From the NCBI RefSeq assembly GCF_008830185.1, contig NZ_WAGX01000003.1, forward strand, positions 186,001 through 250,000: a DNA stretch of 64,000 nt, in the 5' to 3' direction. Position numbers and translations under genes: made by a program. Below are positions 10,254 through 18,633 of the stretch, one piece after another. The notes under the pieces are model-generated. The model was not told the origin of the DNA and made no database searches. It saw nothing but the letters and a program-made list of their open reading frames with translations. Each line of letters begins with the position of its first letter. Position 1 is the stretch's first letter. This DNA is from Candidatus Galacturonatibacter soehngenii. GTDB taxonomy: Bacteria; Bacillota; Clostridia; Lachnospirales; Lachnospiraceae.

Positions 10254-11738
10254 ATGGGAAAGCCAACAGGATTTATGGACTATAAAAGAGAAACAAGCGA
10301 AACAGTAAAGCCTAAGGTAAGAATTAAGAATTTTAACGAATTCCATATTCCTCTATCCAAGGAAAAACAAAGACTTCAAGGTGCTAGATGTATGGAGTGT
10401 GGTGTTCCGTTTTGCCAGTCAGGAATCAACTTAATGGGTATGACAACAGGATGTCCAATCAATAATTTAATACCAGAATGGAATGATTTGGTTTATACGG
10501 ATAATTTGAATCAAGCATACAATCGTTTAGCAAAAACAAATAATTTTCCAGAATTTACAGCTAGAGTTTGCCCTGCTCCTTGTGAAGCGGCATGTACTTG
10601 TGGGTTGAATGCAGATTCTGTTTCAATCAAAGAAAATGAGTATTTAATTATTGAAAATGCATATCAAGAAGGATATGTAAAAGCAAATCCTCCAAAAGTA
10701 AGAACAGGGAAAAAAGTTGCAGTAATTGGTTCAGGGCCTGCAGGTCTTGCGGCGGCTGATCAATTAAACAAACGAGGTCATCTGGTTACTGTATTTGAAC
10801 GAAGTGACCGCATCGGTGGACTCCTCATGTATGGAATTCCGAATATGAAATTGGAAAAACATATTATAGAGCGTAAAATTTCCATTATGGAAGAAGAAGG
10901 TATCGAATTTGTTACCAATGCTGATGTAGGTGGAAATTATAAGGCAAATAAGATATTAAAAGACTTTGACCGTGTTGTATTGGCTTGTGGGGCTTCTAAT
11001 CCTAGAGATATTTTAGTGCCTGGTCGTGATGCAAAAGGTATTTATTTTGCAGTAGATTTCTTAAAGGCTACGACAAAAAGCTTATTGGATTCTGATTTGA
11101 CGGATGGAAATTATATATCAGCCAAAGATAAAAAGGTACTCGTAATTGGTGGTGGAGATACTGGAAATGATTGTGTAGGTACTTCTATACGTCATGGAGC
11201 GGCAAATGTGATTCAGCTTGAAATGATGCCAAAATTACCAGATACCAGGGCAGAAGACAATCCTTGGCCACAGTGGCCAAAAGTTTGTAAAACAGACTAT
11301 GGTCAGGAAGAAGCAATTGCAGTATTTGGAAAAGATCCAAGAGTCTATCAAACAACAGTAAAAGAGTTCGTTGCAAATAAAGAAGGTAATGTATGCCAAG
11401 CAAAGATTGTTACCCTTGATTGGCAAAAAGATGCATCAACTGGTCGAATGAATATGGTTGAGGTAGAAGGAAGTGAACAGACAATAGACGTTGATTTGGT
11501 ACTAATTGCAGCAGGATTTCTTGGGTGTCAAGATTATGTAACAAAAGCGTTCGGAGTTGAACTAAACGAAAGAAGTAATGTAGCGACGCAAGCGGGTAAA
11601 TACAAAACAAACGTGGAGAATGTGTTCACCGCTGGAGATATGCATAGAGGACAGTCCTTGGTTGTATGGGCAATCAGAGAAGGAAGAGAAGTTGCACGTG
11701 AAGTTGATTGTGATTTAATGGGATATACGAATTTGTAA
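10254..11738 (+). CDS. gltD: Glutamate synthase small subunit
   Basis: 494-residue NADPH-oxidising flavoprotein that feeds electrons to GltB. The N-terminal Cys clusters for two [4Fe-4S] centres are visible (CMECGVPFCQSG, then CPAPCEAACTCG), followed by the FAD-binding GSGPAGLAAAD near residue 155, the NADPH-binding GGGDTGNDC near residue 300, and a C-terminal FAD motif around TAGDMHRGQSLVVWA. AGGAGGAGA precedes the ATG. Co-transcribed with gltB and followed by a clear terminator. Confidence 0.96.
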   Translation: MGKPTGFMDYKRETSETVKPKVRIKNFNEFHIPLSKEKQRLQGARCMECGVPFCQSGINLMGMTTGCPINNLIPEWNDLVYTDNLNQAYNRLAKTNNFPEFTARVCPAPCEAACTCGLNADSVSIKENEYLIIENAYQEGYVKANPPKVRTGKKVAVIGSGPAGLAAADQLNKRGHLVTVFERSDRIGGLLMYGIPNMKLEKHIIERKISIMEEEGIEFVTNADVGGNYKANKILKDFDRVVLACGASNPRDILVPGRDAKGIYFAVDFLKATTKSLLDSDLTDGNYISAKDKKVLVIGGGDTGNDCVGTSIRHGAANVIQLEMMPKLPDTRAEDNPWPQWPKVCKTDYGQEEAIAVFGKDPRVYQTTVKEFVANKEGNVCQAKIVTLDWQKDASTGRMNMVEVEGSEQTIDVDLVLIAAGFLGCQDYVTKAFGVELNERSNVATQAGKYKTNVENVFTAGDMHRGQSLVVWAIREGREVAREVDCDLMGYTNL

Positions 11739-11743
11739 AAGAT

Positions 11744-11782
11744 AAGAAGGCTCCTATCAGAAGTGTTGATAGGAGCTTTCTT
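11744..11782 (+). terminator. Terminator after gltD
   Basis: AAGAAGGCTCCTATCA pairs with TGATAGGAGCTTTCTT around a 7-nt loop; the 3' arm is T-rich. Confidence 0.8.
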
Positions 11783-11792
11783 ATAGTAAAAA

Positions 11793-11825
11793 TTAGGTAA
11801 CTTACCTAACATATCTTGTAACTTA
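11793..11825 (+). promoter_or_regulatory. Candidate LytTR operator: direct repeats and a palindrome upstream of the ABC exporter
   Basis: GTAACTTA occurs at 11797-11804 and again at 11818-11825, exactly 21 bp apart (two helical turns). The first copy sits inside a perfect 8-1-8 palindrome, TTAGGTAA-C-TTACCTAA (11793-11809). LytTR-domain regulators typically bind direct repeats about two turns apart upstream of -35, and the operon downstream encodes a LytTR protein. The binding is inferred. Confidence 0.5.
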
Positions 11826-11837
11826 GTGATTCGATTC

Positions 11838-11866
11838 TTGTAATATAAGTTTACTACATATATAAT
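11838..11866 (+). promoter_or_regulatory. Promoter of ABC exporter / LytTR operon
   Basis: TTGTAA (11838-11843), 17-nt spacer, TATAAT (11861-11866). It lies 12 bp downstream of the second GTAACTTA repeat and about 40 nt upstream of the first gene. Confidence 0.7.
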
Positions 11867-11904
11867 GTAAAAGAATTTGATAAGGAAACAAAGGAGGTAT
11901 AGAG

Positions 11905-12843
11905 GTGGAGCATGTGGCAGATACCATAATTGAGGTAAAACATATATCGAAGCATTTTAGTGAGGTTAAGGCAGTTGATGATATCAGTTTTTCGGTACAA
12001 AAAGGTGAGCTATTTGGGTTTTTAGGGGTAAATGGAGCTGGAAAATCGACTACAATTAATATGTTATGTACCTTGTTTGCACCTACTGCAGGAGGAGCAA
12101 ACATTTGCGGATATACGTTAGGAAAAGAAAATGATAAGATAAGAAAGAGTATTGGTGTTGTTTATCAAAATAATTGTCTGGATGGTGAACTTACGGTAAA
12201 AGAAAATTTATTAGTAAGGGGTTCGTTATATGAAAATAATTATAAGAAACTAAAGGACAATCTGTTGAGGGTTAGCTCATTTTTATCGTTAGATGAGATA
12301 CTAAACCGCCCGTTTGCTAAATTGTCAGGGGGACAAAAACGTAGATGCGAAATTGCAAGAGCGTTAATGCATGAACCTGAAATATTATTTTTGGATGAGC
12401 CAACAACAGGGCTTGATCCTGCTACCAGAAAAAACGTATGGAAAATCATTGAGAAGTTAAGAAGTGAGAAAAATATGACCGTGTTTTTAACGACTCATTA
12501 TATGGAAGAAGCGGCAAAAGCAAACCATATTGCAATCATTGATGAAGGTAAGATAAAGCAATACGGAACACCGTTTTCCTTAAAAGAGCAGTTTGTAAAG
12601 GATCATTTAAGATTATTTACAAAACAAAAAGAAGAATTAGAAAAAGAACTACATAAAAATAATCAACACTATGTGGTAAAAGAGGAATGGATTGATATTT
12701 TTCTTTCAAATACAATGGATTCACTTCCTATTATAAATAAAGTAAGACCATTAATTGATGGTTTTGAAGTAATTCAAGGGTCGATGGATGATGTATTCTT
12801 AAATGTGACTGGAAAAAACCATACGAATAGGGAAGAAAAATAA
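11905..12843 (+). CDS. ABC exporter ATP-binding protein (DrrA/CcmA-like)
   Basis: 312-residue nucleotide-binding subunit. Walker A GVNGAGKST is near residue 42, signature LSGGQKRRCE near 140, Walker B ILFLDEPTTGLDP and the H-loop TTHYMEEA follow. About 80 extra C-terminal residues are typical of DrrA-type exporters. It starts with GTG at 11905, placed 6 nt after GGAGGT. It pairs with the permease 13 nt downstream. The substrate is unknown; drug, peptide or lipid export would fit the family. Confidence 0.92.
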   Translation: MEHVADTIIEVKHISKHFSEVKAVDDISFSVQKGELFGFLGVNGAGKSTTINMLCTLFAPTAGGANICGYTLGKENDKIRKSIGVVYQNNCLDGELTVKENLLVRGSLYENNYKKLKDNLLRVSSFLSLDEILNRPFAKLSGGQKRRCEIARALMHEPEILFLDEPTTGLDPATRKNVWKIIEKLRSEKNMTVFLTTHYMEEAAKANHIAIIDEGKIKQYGTPFSLKEQFVKDHLRLFTKQKEELEKELHKNNQHYVVKEEWIDIFLSNTMDSLPIINKVRPLIDGFEVIQGSMDDVFLNVTGKNHTNREEK

Positions 12844-12856
12844 GGGGGGGAATTGA

Positions 12857-13771
12857 ATGATTGGTTTGTATTATATCATAAAGAGAAATATTTTAATTTA
12901 TATAAGAGATAAAACATCAGTATTTTTTTCTTTGCTATCAATGCTAATTGTCATCGGACTTATGGTCTTATTCTTAGGAAATATGAATCGTGATGAGGTA
13001 GTTTACATCTTAGAAAAATATGGCGGTCAAAGAGATAAGGCTCTTGATTTAGCGAATGCAACAAACTTAATTCAGGTATGGACCATCGCAGGATTGCTTG
13101 TGGTAAATTCACTTACGGTTAGTCTTACGATGATTGGAATGATTGTAGAAGATGAAGCGAAAAACCGAATCGAGAGCTTTTATGTGGCGCCAATCAAACG
13201 AAGTAGATTAGCACTAGGCTATGTGAGTGCATCGATTATAATGGCGAGTCTAATTTGTATGATTACGTTAGCAATTAGCCAAGCGTATTTATTTTTAACA
13301 GATTCAACTGTATTTACGGTACAACAAGTAGTACAATTACTGGTTCTAATTATCGTCAATGTATTTGTATACTCCAGCTTGTTATTCCTAATTGCTATAT
13401 TTGTACATAGTGTAAGTGCATGGTCAACATTGGGAAGTTTAATTGGGACTTTGGTAGGATTTGTAGGGGCAATCTACTTGCCGATGGGAATGTTACCAGA
13501 ATCGGTACAAAACGTGTTAAAGTGCTTACCGATTCTACATGGAATCTCTCTAACGAGACAAATAAGTACCCAAATAGCGCTAGAAAATACCTTCCTTGGA
13601 TTACCAGAGGAAGTGAGTAAAGAGTATCAAAGGTATATGGGAATCACTGTAGAGGTAAAGGATCGAATTATATCAAGTGGCTCTCAATTTGTCTTTTTAA
13701 TTGTATGTAGTGTTTTGGCACTCATTGTAGCGAGTATTTTATTAAAGAGAAGGGAAATAAAGAATCGTTAA
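12857..13771 (+). CDS. ABC-2 type permease
   Basis: 304-residue membrane subunit for the preceding ATPase. One N-terminal transmembrane helix (about residues 20-42), a long extracytoplasmic segment, then five hydrophobic helices from about residue 70 to the C terminus, the DrrB/ABC2_membrane layout. A G-rich ribosome-binding site precedes the ATG. It forms an operon with its ATPase and the LytTR/DUF3021 pair. Confidence 0.88.
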   Translation: MIGLYYIIKRNILIYIRDKTSVFFSLLSMLIVIGLMVLFLGNMNRDEVVYILEKYGGQRDKALDLANATNLIQVWTIAGLLVVNSLTVSLTMIGMIVEDEAKNRIESFYVAPIKRSRLALGYVSASIIMASLICMITLAISQAYLFLTDSTVFTVQQVVQLLVLIIVNVFVYSSLLFLIAIFVHSVSAWSTLGSLIGTLVGFVGAIYLPMGMLPESVQNVLKCLPILHGISLTRQISTQIALENTFLGLPEEVSKEYQRYMGITVEVKDRIISSGSQFVFLIVCSVLALIVASILLKRREIKNR

Positions 13772-13824
13772 ACTTGTAAGCAAAAAAGCACATTTATGAA
13801 AGGGCGTTAGAAAGGAAGAAGAGG

Positions 13825-14262
13825 GTGAAGATAATTATTGAAGAGAGAGAACCAGATGAAGAAGACACGATTCTCATTCGATGTAAAGAATTAGACGAAT
13901 CTCTTTTGAAGCTAATCTATCAGTTAAAGACTGATAAAAAGAAAATTGTAGGTACTCAAAATGGAGAAATAACTATGATTGAACTAAATCATGTCTATTA
14001 TTTTGAAGCGGTTGATAACAGAGTCTATTGTTACTGTGAAAAAGAAGTTTATGAAACAAAGCTTCGCCTATATGAAATAGAAAAAGAATATGGTGAAACA
14101 GATTTTTTTCGTGCATCTAAGTCTAGTATAATTAATTTATCAAAGGTAAAAAGTATCAATCCGATTTTTAACGGACGCTTTGAAGCTGTTTTGAAAAATA
14201 AGGAGCGGGTTATTATTTCCAGACAATATGTAGCGGATCTAAAGCAACGCTTTGGAATATAA
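13825..14262 (+). CDS. LytTR-domain transcriptional regulator
   Basis: 145 residues. About 40 N-terminal residues are followed by a LytTR DNA-binding domain (about 45-145) with the typical VYYFEAVDNRVYCY, FFRASKSSIINL and VIISRQYV segments. There is no receiver domain, so phosphorylation by a histidine kinase is not indicated; the input is probably the membrane partner encoded next. It starts with GTG after AAAGGAAGAAGAGG. In Firmicutes, LytTR-DUF3021 pairs often control an adjacent ABC exporter. The spaced repeats at 11793-11825 are its likely target (inference). Confidence 0.88.
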   Translation: MKIIIEEREPDEEDTILIRCKELDESLLKLIYQLKTDKKKIVGTQNGEITMIELNHVYYFEAVDNRVYCYCEKEVYETKLRLYEIEKEYGETDFFRASKSSIINLSKVKSINPIFNGRFEAVLKNKERVIISRQYVADLKQRFGI

Positions 14263-14282
14263 GATAGAAAGGAGTGTTGTGT

Positions 14283-14723
14283 TTGGGAAAGATAAAATCA
14301 ATAATAAACACGTTTTCTTATATTACTACTTGTGTAATAATTGGAACGGCAATTTATATAAAGGTATTTTGGCAAAATACCCAACTCACGGTGGATATTC
14401 TGTGGCAAATTTTATCGGTATCTTTGTTGTGTAGTTTAGGAAACGTTCTTTATTTTGATAATCATAAAGAGTTGGATGAGAAAAGTTTAAAGAAACGATT
14501 TTTGATTCGAATCATCGTACATTATTTGTATATCAATTGTATTGTAATTGGATTTGGATTGATTTATGAATGGTTTTATTTAGATCGAATCGATATGATG
14601 GTTTCCATTTTTATTATGATACTTTTTATTTTTATTCTTATTTGGTTTACCAATTTTTTACGTGATAAAGAACTTGCAGAACAGCTTAATGAAAAGTTGA
14701 AAGAATATTATAAAAAAGAATAG
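14283..14723 (+). CDS. DUF3021-family membrane protein
   Basis: About 146 residues with four predicted transmembrane helices and a short charged cytoplasmic tail ending KLKEYYKKE. The size, topology and position after a LytTR gene match DUF3021. I prefer the TTG start at 14283 (MGKIKSIINTF) because AAAGGAG lies 8 nt upstream; GTG 14274 lies inside that site. Likely the membrane partner or signal input of the LytTR protein; the mechanism is not visible here. Confidence 0.75.
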   Translation: MGKIKSIINTFSYITTCVIIGTAIYIKVFWQNTQLTVDILWQILSVSLLCSLGNVLYFDNHKELDEKSLKKRFLIRIIVHYLYINCIVIGFGLIYEWFYLDRIDMMVSIFIMILFIFILIWFTNFLRDKELAEQLNEKLKEYYKKE

Positions 14724-14730
14724 AACGATA

Positions 14731-14762
14731 AAAGGATAGGGAATCTTGTTACCCTATCCTTT
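14731..14762. terminator. Bidirectional terminator between DUF3021 gene and leuA
   Basis: AAAGGATAGGG pairs perfectly with CCCTATCCTTT around a 10-nt loop. It serves the convergent genes on both strands. Confidence 0.8.
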
Positions 14763-14776
14763 GAACTATAAAAGTA

Positions 14777-16765
14777 TTATTTATTTTTTCGATATTGAAT
14801 TGGCGTCAAACCTATCTGTGTTTTAAATACGCGGATAAAATGTTCTGGGTTTTCATATCCTACCATATTCGAAATATCCTCTACCAACATATTGCTAGTT
14901 TTTAAAATATGACATGCTTTATTGAGACGGCATTCTTTCACTAAATTACCAAAGGTATTGCCTAACTTTTCCTTAATGTATTTTGATAAATAAGGTTCTG
15001 TTAAATGAAAGTGCTCTGCCATTGACGTCAATGTGATATCGTTGTAATGTTCTTTGATGTATGCATGCATTTCTTTTGCACGTTCATCTTGTAATCCATT
15101 ATTCCCGTTTAATTCTCCAAGTCTGTTAATTGCAGTAATCAAAGCTTGAATTGAAGCTTTAATTATATCATCATCAATTCCAACACCCCAATATGTCTTA
15201 TTATTTTCAACAATACCAACATATGCAATAGCCTTGGAGGAAGAACCACGCGTCAAAGAATGCTCGGAGTAATCAACTAAATCATATTCAAAACCAAAAT
15301 ACTCTTTTAAGGCATTGCTTACAGCATCCAAACGCCCATTTCCCATTCCATTTATGATAACTTTTTTACCTTTATGAAATACAGTAAGCTCGGTTTGAAT
15401 ACCATTTTTTTGCTTAAAGTGACATTCATCAACTGCAAAGGTAGAAGGTACGTCAACGTATTCTTCTTTAAAGATTTCATAAATCCACTGAGGAGTCAAT
15501 TCTTTGTGTTCACGATCTGAAACACTCTTTGCCAAGTAACTTACTTCTTCCTTCATTTTATCTGGCATAATAATACCAAAATTATTCTTAAGAATATAGC
15601 CCACTCCCCCCTTGCCAGACTGGCTGTTAAAGCGTATAACATCCGAATCATAGGCGCGACCAATATCTTTAGGATCAATTGGAAGATATGGAACGTTCCA
15701 GATATTATTTTCTTTTGCTTCGTGGCAAGCCATACCTTTTGCAATGGCATCCTGATGAGATCCTGAAAATGCAGTAAATACTAATTCGCCCGAGTAAGGC
15801 TGTCTTTCATAAACATGCATACGAGTCAAACGTTCATAGACTTCTGCAATCTCAGGTAAATTACTAAAATCAAGATTAGGATCAACTCCATGTGAAAACA
15901 TGTTCATAGCAACTGTAATAACATCAAGATTGCCTGTTCTTTCACCATTTCCAAATAATGTTCCCTCCAAACGATCTGCACCTGCAAGCAAACCAAATTC
16001 AGCGTCACTGATACCGCAGCCTCTGTCATTGTGAGGATGAAGAGATAAAATTACATTTTCTCTATAGTCTAGATTCTTATGTATGAATTCTACTTGACTG
16101 GCAAATACATGAGGCATAGCATTTTCAACTGTTGTTGGAATGTTAATAATTGCCTTATTATTACTGGTTGGTTTCCATACATTTAAAACAGCGTTACACA
16201 CCTCAAGGGCATAATCGACTTCTGCACCCGGAAAACTTTCAGGGCTGTATTCGAATTGGAAATTACCTTCTGTTTCCATGGCAAGTTTTTTTAATAATTT
16301 TGCACCTTGAATGGCAATTTCTTTTACTTCTTCCTTAGATTTTTTAAATACTTGTTCCCTTTGAGCAACGGATACAGAATTATATACGTGCACAATTGCA
16401 TTTGGCGCTCCTTTTAAAGCCTCAAAGGTTTTCTTGATAATATGTTCTCTTGCTTGTGTTAATACTTGAATTGTAACATCAGATGGAATCATATTTCGAT
16501 CAATTAATGCTCTGACGAATTCAAATTCTGTTTCAGAGGCAGCAGGAAATCCAACTTCAATTTCTTTGAAGCCAATTTTAACTAGTAATTGAAAAAATTC
16601 CAACTTTTCCTCAAGACTCATTGGTTCGATTAAGGCTTGATTGCCATCACGAAGGTCGACGCTACACCATATTGGGGCTTTATCAATTGCGTCTTTTTTT
16701 ACCCAGTCATAAGTCACATTAGTAGGCATAAAATACATCTTTTCATACTTTGTAAAATTTTTCAT
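14777..16765 (-). CDS. leuA: 2-isopropylmalate synthase with C-terminal AraC-type DNA-binding domain
   Basis: First enzyme of leucine synthesis: acetyl-CoA plus 2-ketoisovalerate gives 2-isopropylmalate. 662 residues, about 100 more than the long LeuA form. Visible order: HMGL-type TIM barrel (about 30-305) with [10 protein letters not shown] at 36-45, metal ligands in HPHNDRGCG, and [12 protein letters not shown]; a linker; an allosteric/dimerisation domain (about 440-560). Residues 563-662 form a complete AraC/XylS two-helix-turn-helix domain: [20 protein letters not shown] for the first HTH, and [20 protein letters not shown] then [11 protein letters not shown] for the second. The frame is continuous with no internal stop. 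RBS AGAGGAAG precedes ATG 16765. A leucine T-box leader lies upstream. I know of no characterised enzyme-regulator of this kind. Confidence 0.93.
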   Translation of the reverse strand: MKNFTKYEKMYFMPTNVTYDWVKKDAIDKAPIWCSVDLRDGNQALIEPMSLEEKLEFFQLLVKIGFKEIEVGFPAASETEFEFVRALIDRNMIPSDVTIQVLTQAREHIIKKTFEALKGAPNAIVHVYNSVSVAQREQVFKKSKEEVKEIAIQGAKLLKKLAMETEGNFQFEYSPESFPGAEVDYALEVCNAVLNVWKPTSNNKAIINIPTTVENAMPHVFASQVEFIHKNLDYRENVILSLHPHNDRGCGISDAEFGLLAGADRLEGTLFGNGERTGNLDVITVAMNMFSHGVDPNLDFSNLPEIAEVYERLTRMHVYERQPYSGELVFTAFSGSHQDAIAKGMACHEAKENNIWNVPYLPIDPKDIGRAYDSDVIRFNSQSGKGGVGYILKNNFGIIMPDKMKEEVSYLAKSVSDREHKELTPQWIYEIFKEEYVDVPSTFAVDECHFKQKNGIQTELTVFHKGKKVIINGMGNGRLDAVSNALKEYFGFEYDLVDYSEHSLTRGSSSKAIAYVGIVENNKTYWGVGIDDDIIKASIQALITAINRLGELNGNNGLQDERAKEMHAYIKEHYNDITLTSMAEHFHLTEPYLSKYIKEKLGNTFGNLVKECRLNKACHILKTSNMLVEDISNMVGYENPEHFIRVFKTQIGLTPIQYRKNK

Positions 16766-16820
16766 TCTTTCTTCCTCTTTTCTATAAAATTAAGTGGACA
16801 AGTCCGCGTTTACTATTAAT

Positions 16821-16870
16821 AAAAAAGTCCTTCATCTCAAACTGATTACTCAGTATAGAGACGAAGGACT
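16821..16870 (-). terminator. Attenuator terminator of the leuA T-box
   Basis: A 13-bp stem with one mismatch, 19-nt loop and T6 on the minus strand; the 5' arm lies just beyond the T-box core so that the antiterminator can compete with it. Confidence 0.85.
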
Positions 16871-17135
16871 ATATAATCGACTTCGCGGTACCACTCTAAT
16901 TCACGGCTATTTCATGAATCCTTCACGATTAGCACATGCACTCTATCGATACAGCCAATTGGCTTATATCGACTCCCTTTAACGCAAGGATTACGTCTAA
17001 CACTACTTTTACAACTAATAATTGTAAGTTCGAATAGCAGTTCCAAGGCTAGTTCCTTATATTCTGTCTGTTACTTCACACCAACCAGTAACTCTCTGAA
17101 AGCCAGGCAATAAGTAATACTCCTTTTCATAACCT
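16821..17135 (-). promoter_or_regulatory. T-box leader of leuA, leucine (CUA) specifier
   Basis: Read on the minus strand, this shows the conserved stem I segment CAGAGAGTTACTGGTTGGTG, the specifier-loop segment GGAACTAGCCTTGGA with CTA (Leu) at 17052-17050, the 14-nt T-box core AGAGTGGTACCGCG near 16884-16897, and a terminator whose stem AGTCCTTCGTCTC/GAGATGAAGGACT (16870-16826) is followed by a T-run. Uncharged tRNA-Leu should favour the antiterminator and raise leuA transcription. The 16766-17391 gap otherwise holds only AT-rich sequence before the sigma-factor gene. Confidence 0.93.
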
Positions 17136-17391
17136 TTGATGATTTAAGTTTTACATTGAAATAATAATATCATAGGCGAAACAATACTTCTAGTACTAAA
17201 TTTAATCAATTTGATTGATAAAATTTAATATAAGCATCCTATTATTATTAATTTCTTTTGTAGAACTACAATATTGATTATAATGAAACGTATCAGATTA
17301 AAATTTTTTGTATTTTTTGTAGTAATAGTAAAACAAATAACGTTATTATTAATATAACAATAATTTTTGGGATATGAGTGGAGGAAAAAAG

Positions 17392-17943
17392 ATGTTGATA
17401 TATCTTTCGATGATAGAAACAGAGGAAGAAAAGCATAAGTTTGTACAAGTGTATGAAACGTATCAATATTTTATGTGGTATGTTGCAAATGAAATTTTAC
17501 ACGACAAATATCTGGCAGAGGATGCAGTTCAGGAAGCATTCTTGGCGCTTACCAGACATTTGGATAAAGTAGAGGAGGTTAAGAGTACGAAAACAAAGAA
17601 TTTTATCGCCACAATTGTAAAAAGTAAATCAATTGATATGATTCGAAAGAAAAAAAATGAAATAGAAGAATACGAAGAAGAAATAGTAGGAGAAAGTAAA
17701 GAAAATATTTTAGAAGAATACATACAAAAAGAAGAACACAACAAGATTGTGAATGCCATTCATCAAATGGAGGAGTTATACCGTGTTGTATTCGAATATA
17801 AATATCTTCATGAGCTATCAGATAAAGAGATTGCAGAAATTTTGGAGGTGACTCCTAAAGTTGTCAATGTAAGATTGTTTCGAGGCAAAAAGAAGTTAAA
17901 AGAGTTACTTATGAAGGAGGATAATAAATATGCAAAGCAGTAA
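17392..17943 (+). CDS. ECF-type sigma-70 family sigma factor
   Basis: 183 residues. Region 2 is recognisable around YLAEDAVQEAFLALTRH, and region 4 around HELSDKEIAEILEVTPKVV followed by RLFRGKKKLKE, with an acidic linker between. Start ATG 17392 is chosen because TGGAGG lies about 7 nt upstream; the ATG at 17374 would place that RBS inside the gene. The stop overlaps the next gene by 14 bp, suggesting translational coupling. Two downstream genes encode a single-pass membrane protein and a lipoprotein, the usual setting of an envelope-stress ECF sigma with its anti-sigma. Confidence 0.9.
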   Translation: MLIYLSMIETEEEKHKFVQVYETYQYFMWYVANEILHDKYLAEDAVQEAFLALTRHLDKVEEVKSTKTKNFIATIVKSKSIDMIRKKKNEIEEYEEEIVGESKENILEEYIQKEEHNKIVNAIHQMEELYRVVFEYKYLHELSDKEIAEILEVTPKVVNVRLFRGKKKLKELLMKEDNKYAKQ

Positions 17944-18619
17944 TGAAAAGTTACGTAAAGCATTAGAGGATAGTTTAGAAAAAGATTTATCCTTCGTTCC
18001 AGATGATAAAGAAATAAAAAAAATCTATACTCCCTCTCCTAAATTCGAAGAACAAATGCGAAAGCTAATCAAACGTATTAGGATGAAAGAAAAATTCCAG
18101 ATTATTGTTATGAATAAAAAGAAACTTTCTTACGTTGCTGTAGCGGCTATTCTAATTCTTGGAATACGTCTTAGTATGCCATTGATAACAGTTGAGGAAA
18201 AAGGAAATGAAATGGCAACTCGGCCAGAGAGTGCACTTGAATCAAACGACCAATACGAAGCAAAAAATAATGAGAAGTCTGATACTACAACCGAACAATC
18301 CATAACAAGTTCTGGAATGGAAAATGACTTTGAATGGAGCATCAAATCAACGAGTGATGATACTGTAATTCTTATTCTTGCAAATCCTTCAGCAGATGAG
18401 TGGCACTATACGAGTATAACACGTATAGAAAAAATAGATCAGGACAAAGTAAGCGTGGTTTATACGAGCGATAACTTGCAAGAAGAGACACTTGCTTCTG
18501 CTTCAAATATAGAAGAAACATTGAATCGCTTTGATTACAGTATGGATGTAAGTGGTAGATATATCTTATACCGAAATATAAATGAAAACCAAATAACATT
18601 AGAATTAGAAATTCCATAA
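17930..18619 (+). CDS. Probable membrane-bound anti-sigma factor
   Basis: 229 residues: a charged cytoplasmic N-terminal part (about 1-64), one transmembrane helix (about 65-82, LSYVAVAAILILGIRLSM) and an extracytoplasmic part with a Ser/Thr/Glu-rich stretch. I see no sequence signature of a named anti-sigma family such as zinc HxxxCxxC. The role is inferred from its 14-bp overlap with the sigma gene, topology and size. The extracellular part is of unknown fold. Confidence 0.6.
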   Translation: MQSSNEKLRKALEDSLEKDLSFVPDDKEIKKIYTPSPKFEEQMRKLIKRIRMKEKFQIIVMNKKKLSYVAVAAILILGIRLSMPLITVEEKGNEMATRPESALESNDQYEAKNNEKSDTTTEQSITSSGMENDFEWSIKSTSDDTVILILANPSADEWHYTSITRIEKIDQDKVSVVYTSDNLQEETLASASNIEETLNRFDYSMDVSGRYILYRNINENQITLELEIP

Positions 18620-18633
18620 AGGAGGATATGAGT

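Noticed and set aside
14252-14434. Open frame overlapping the LytTR stop and DUF3021 start
   Set aside because: It is out of frame with the four-helix DUF3021 protein that covers the same bases.
17336-17347. Palindrome AATAACGTTATT before the sigma-factor gene, considered as an operator
   Set aside because: Short, AT-rich and without a recognisable promoter around it; too likely by chance.
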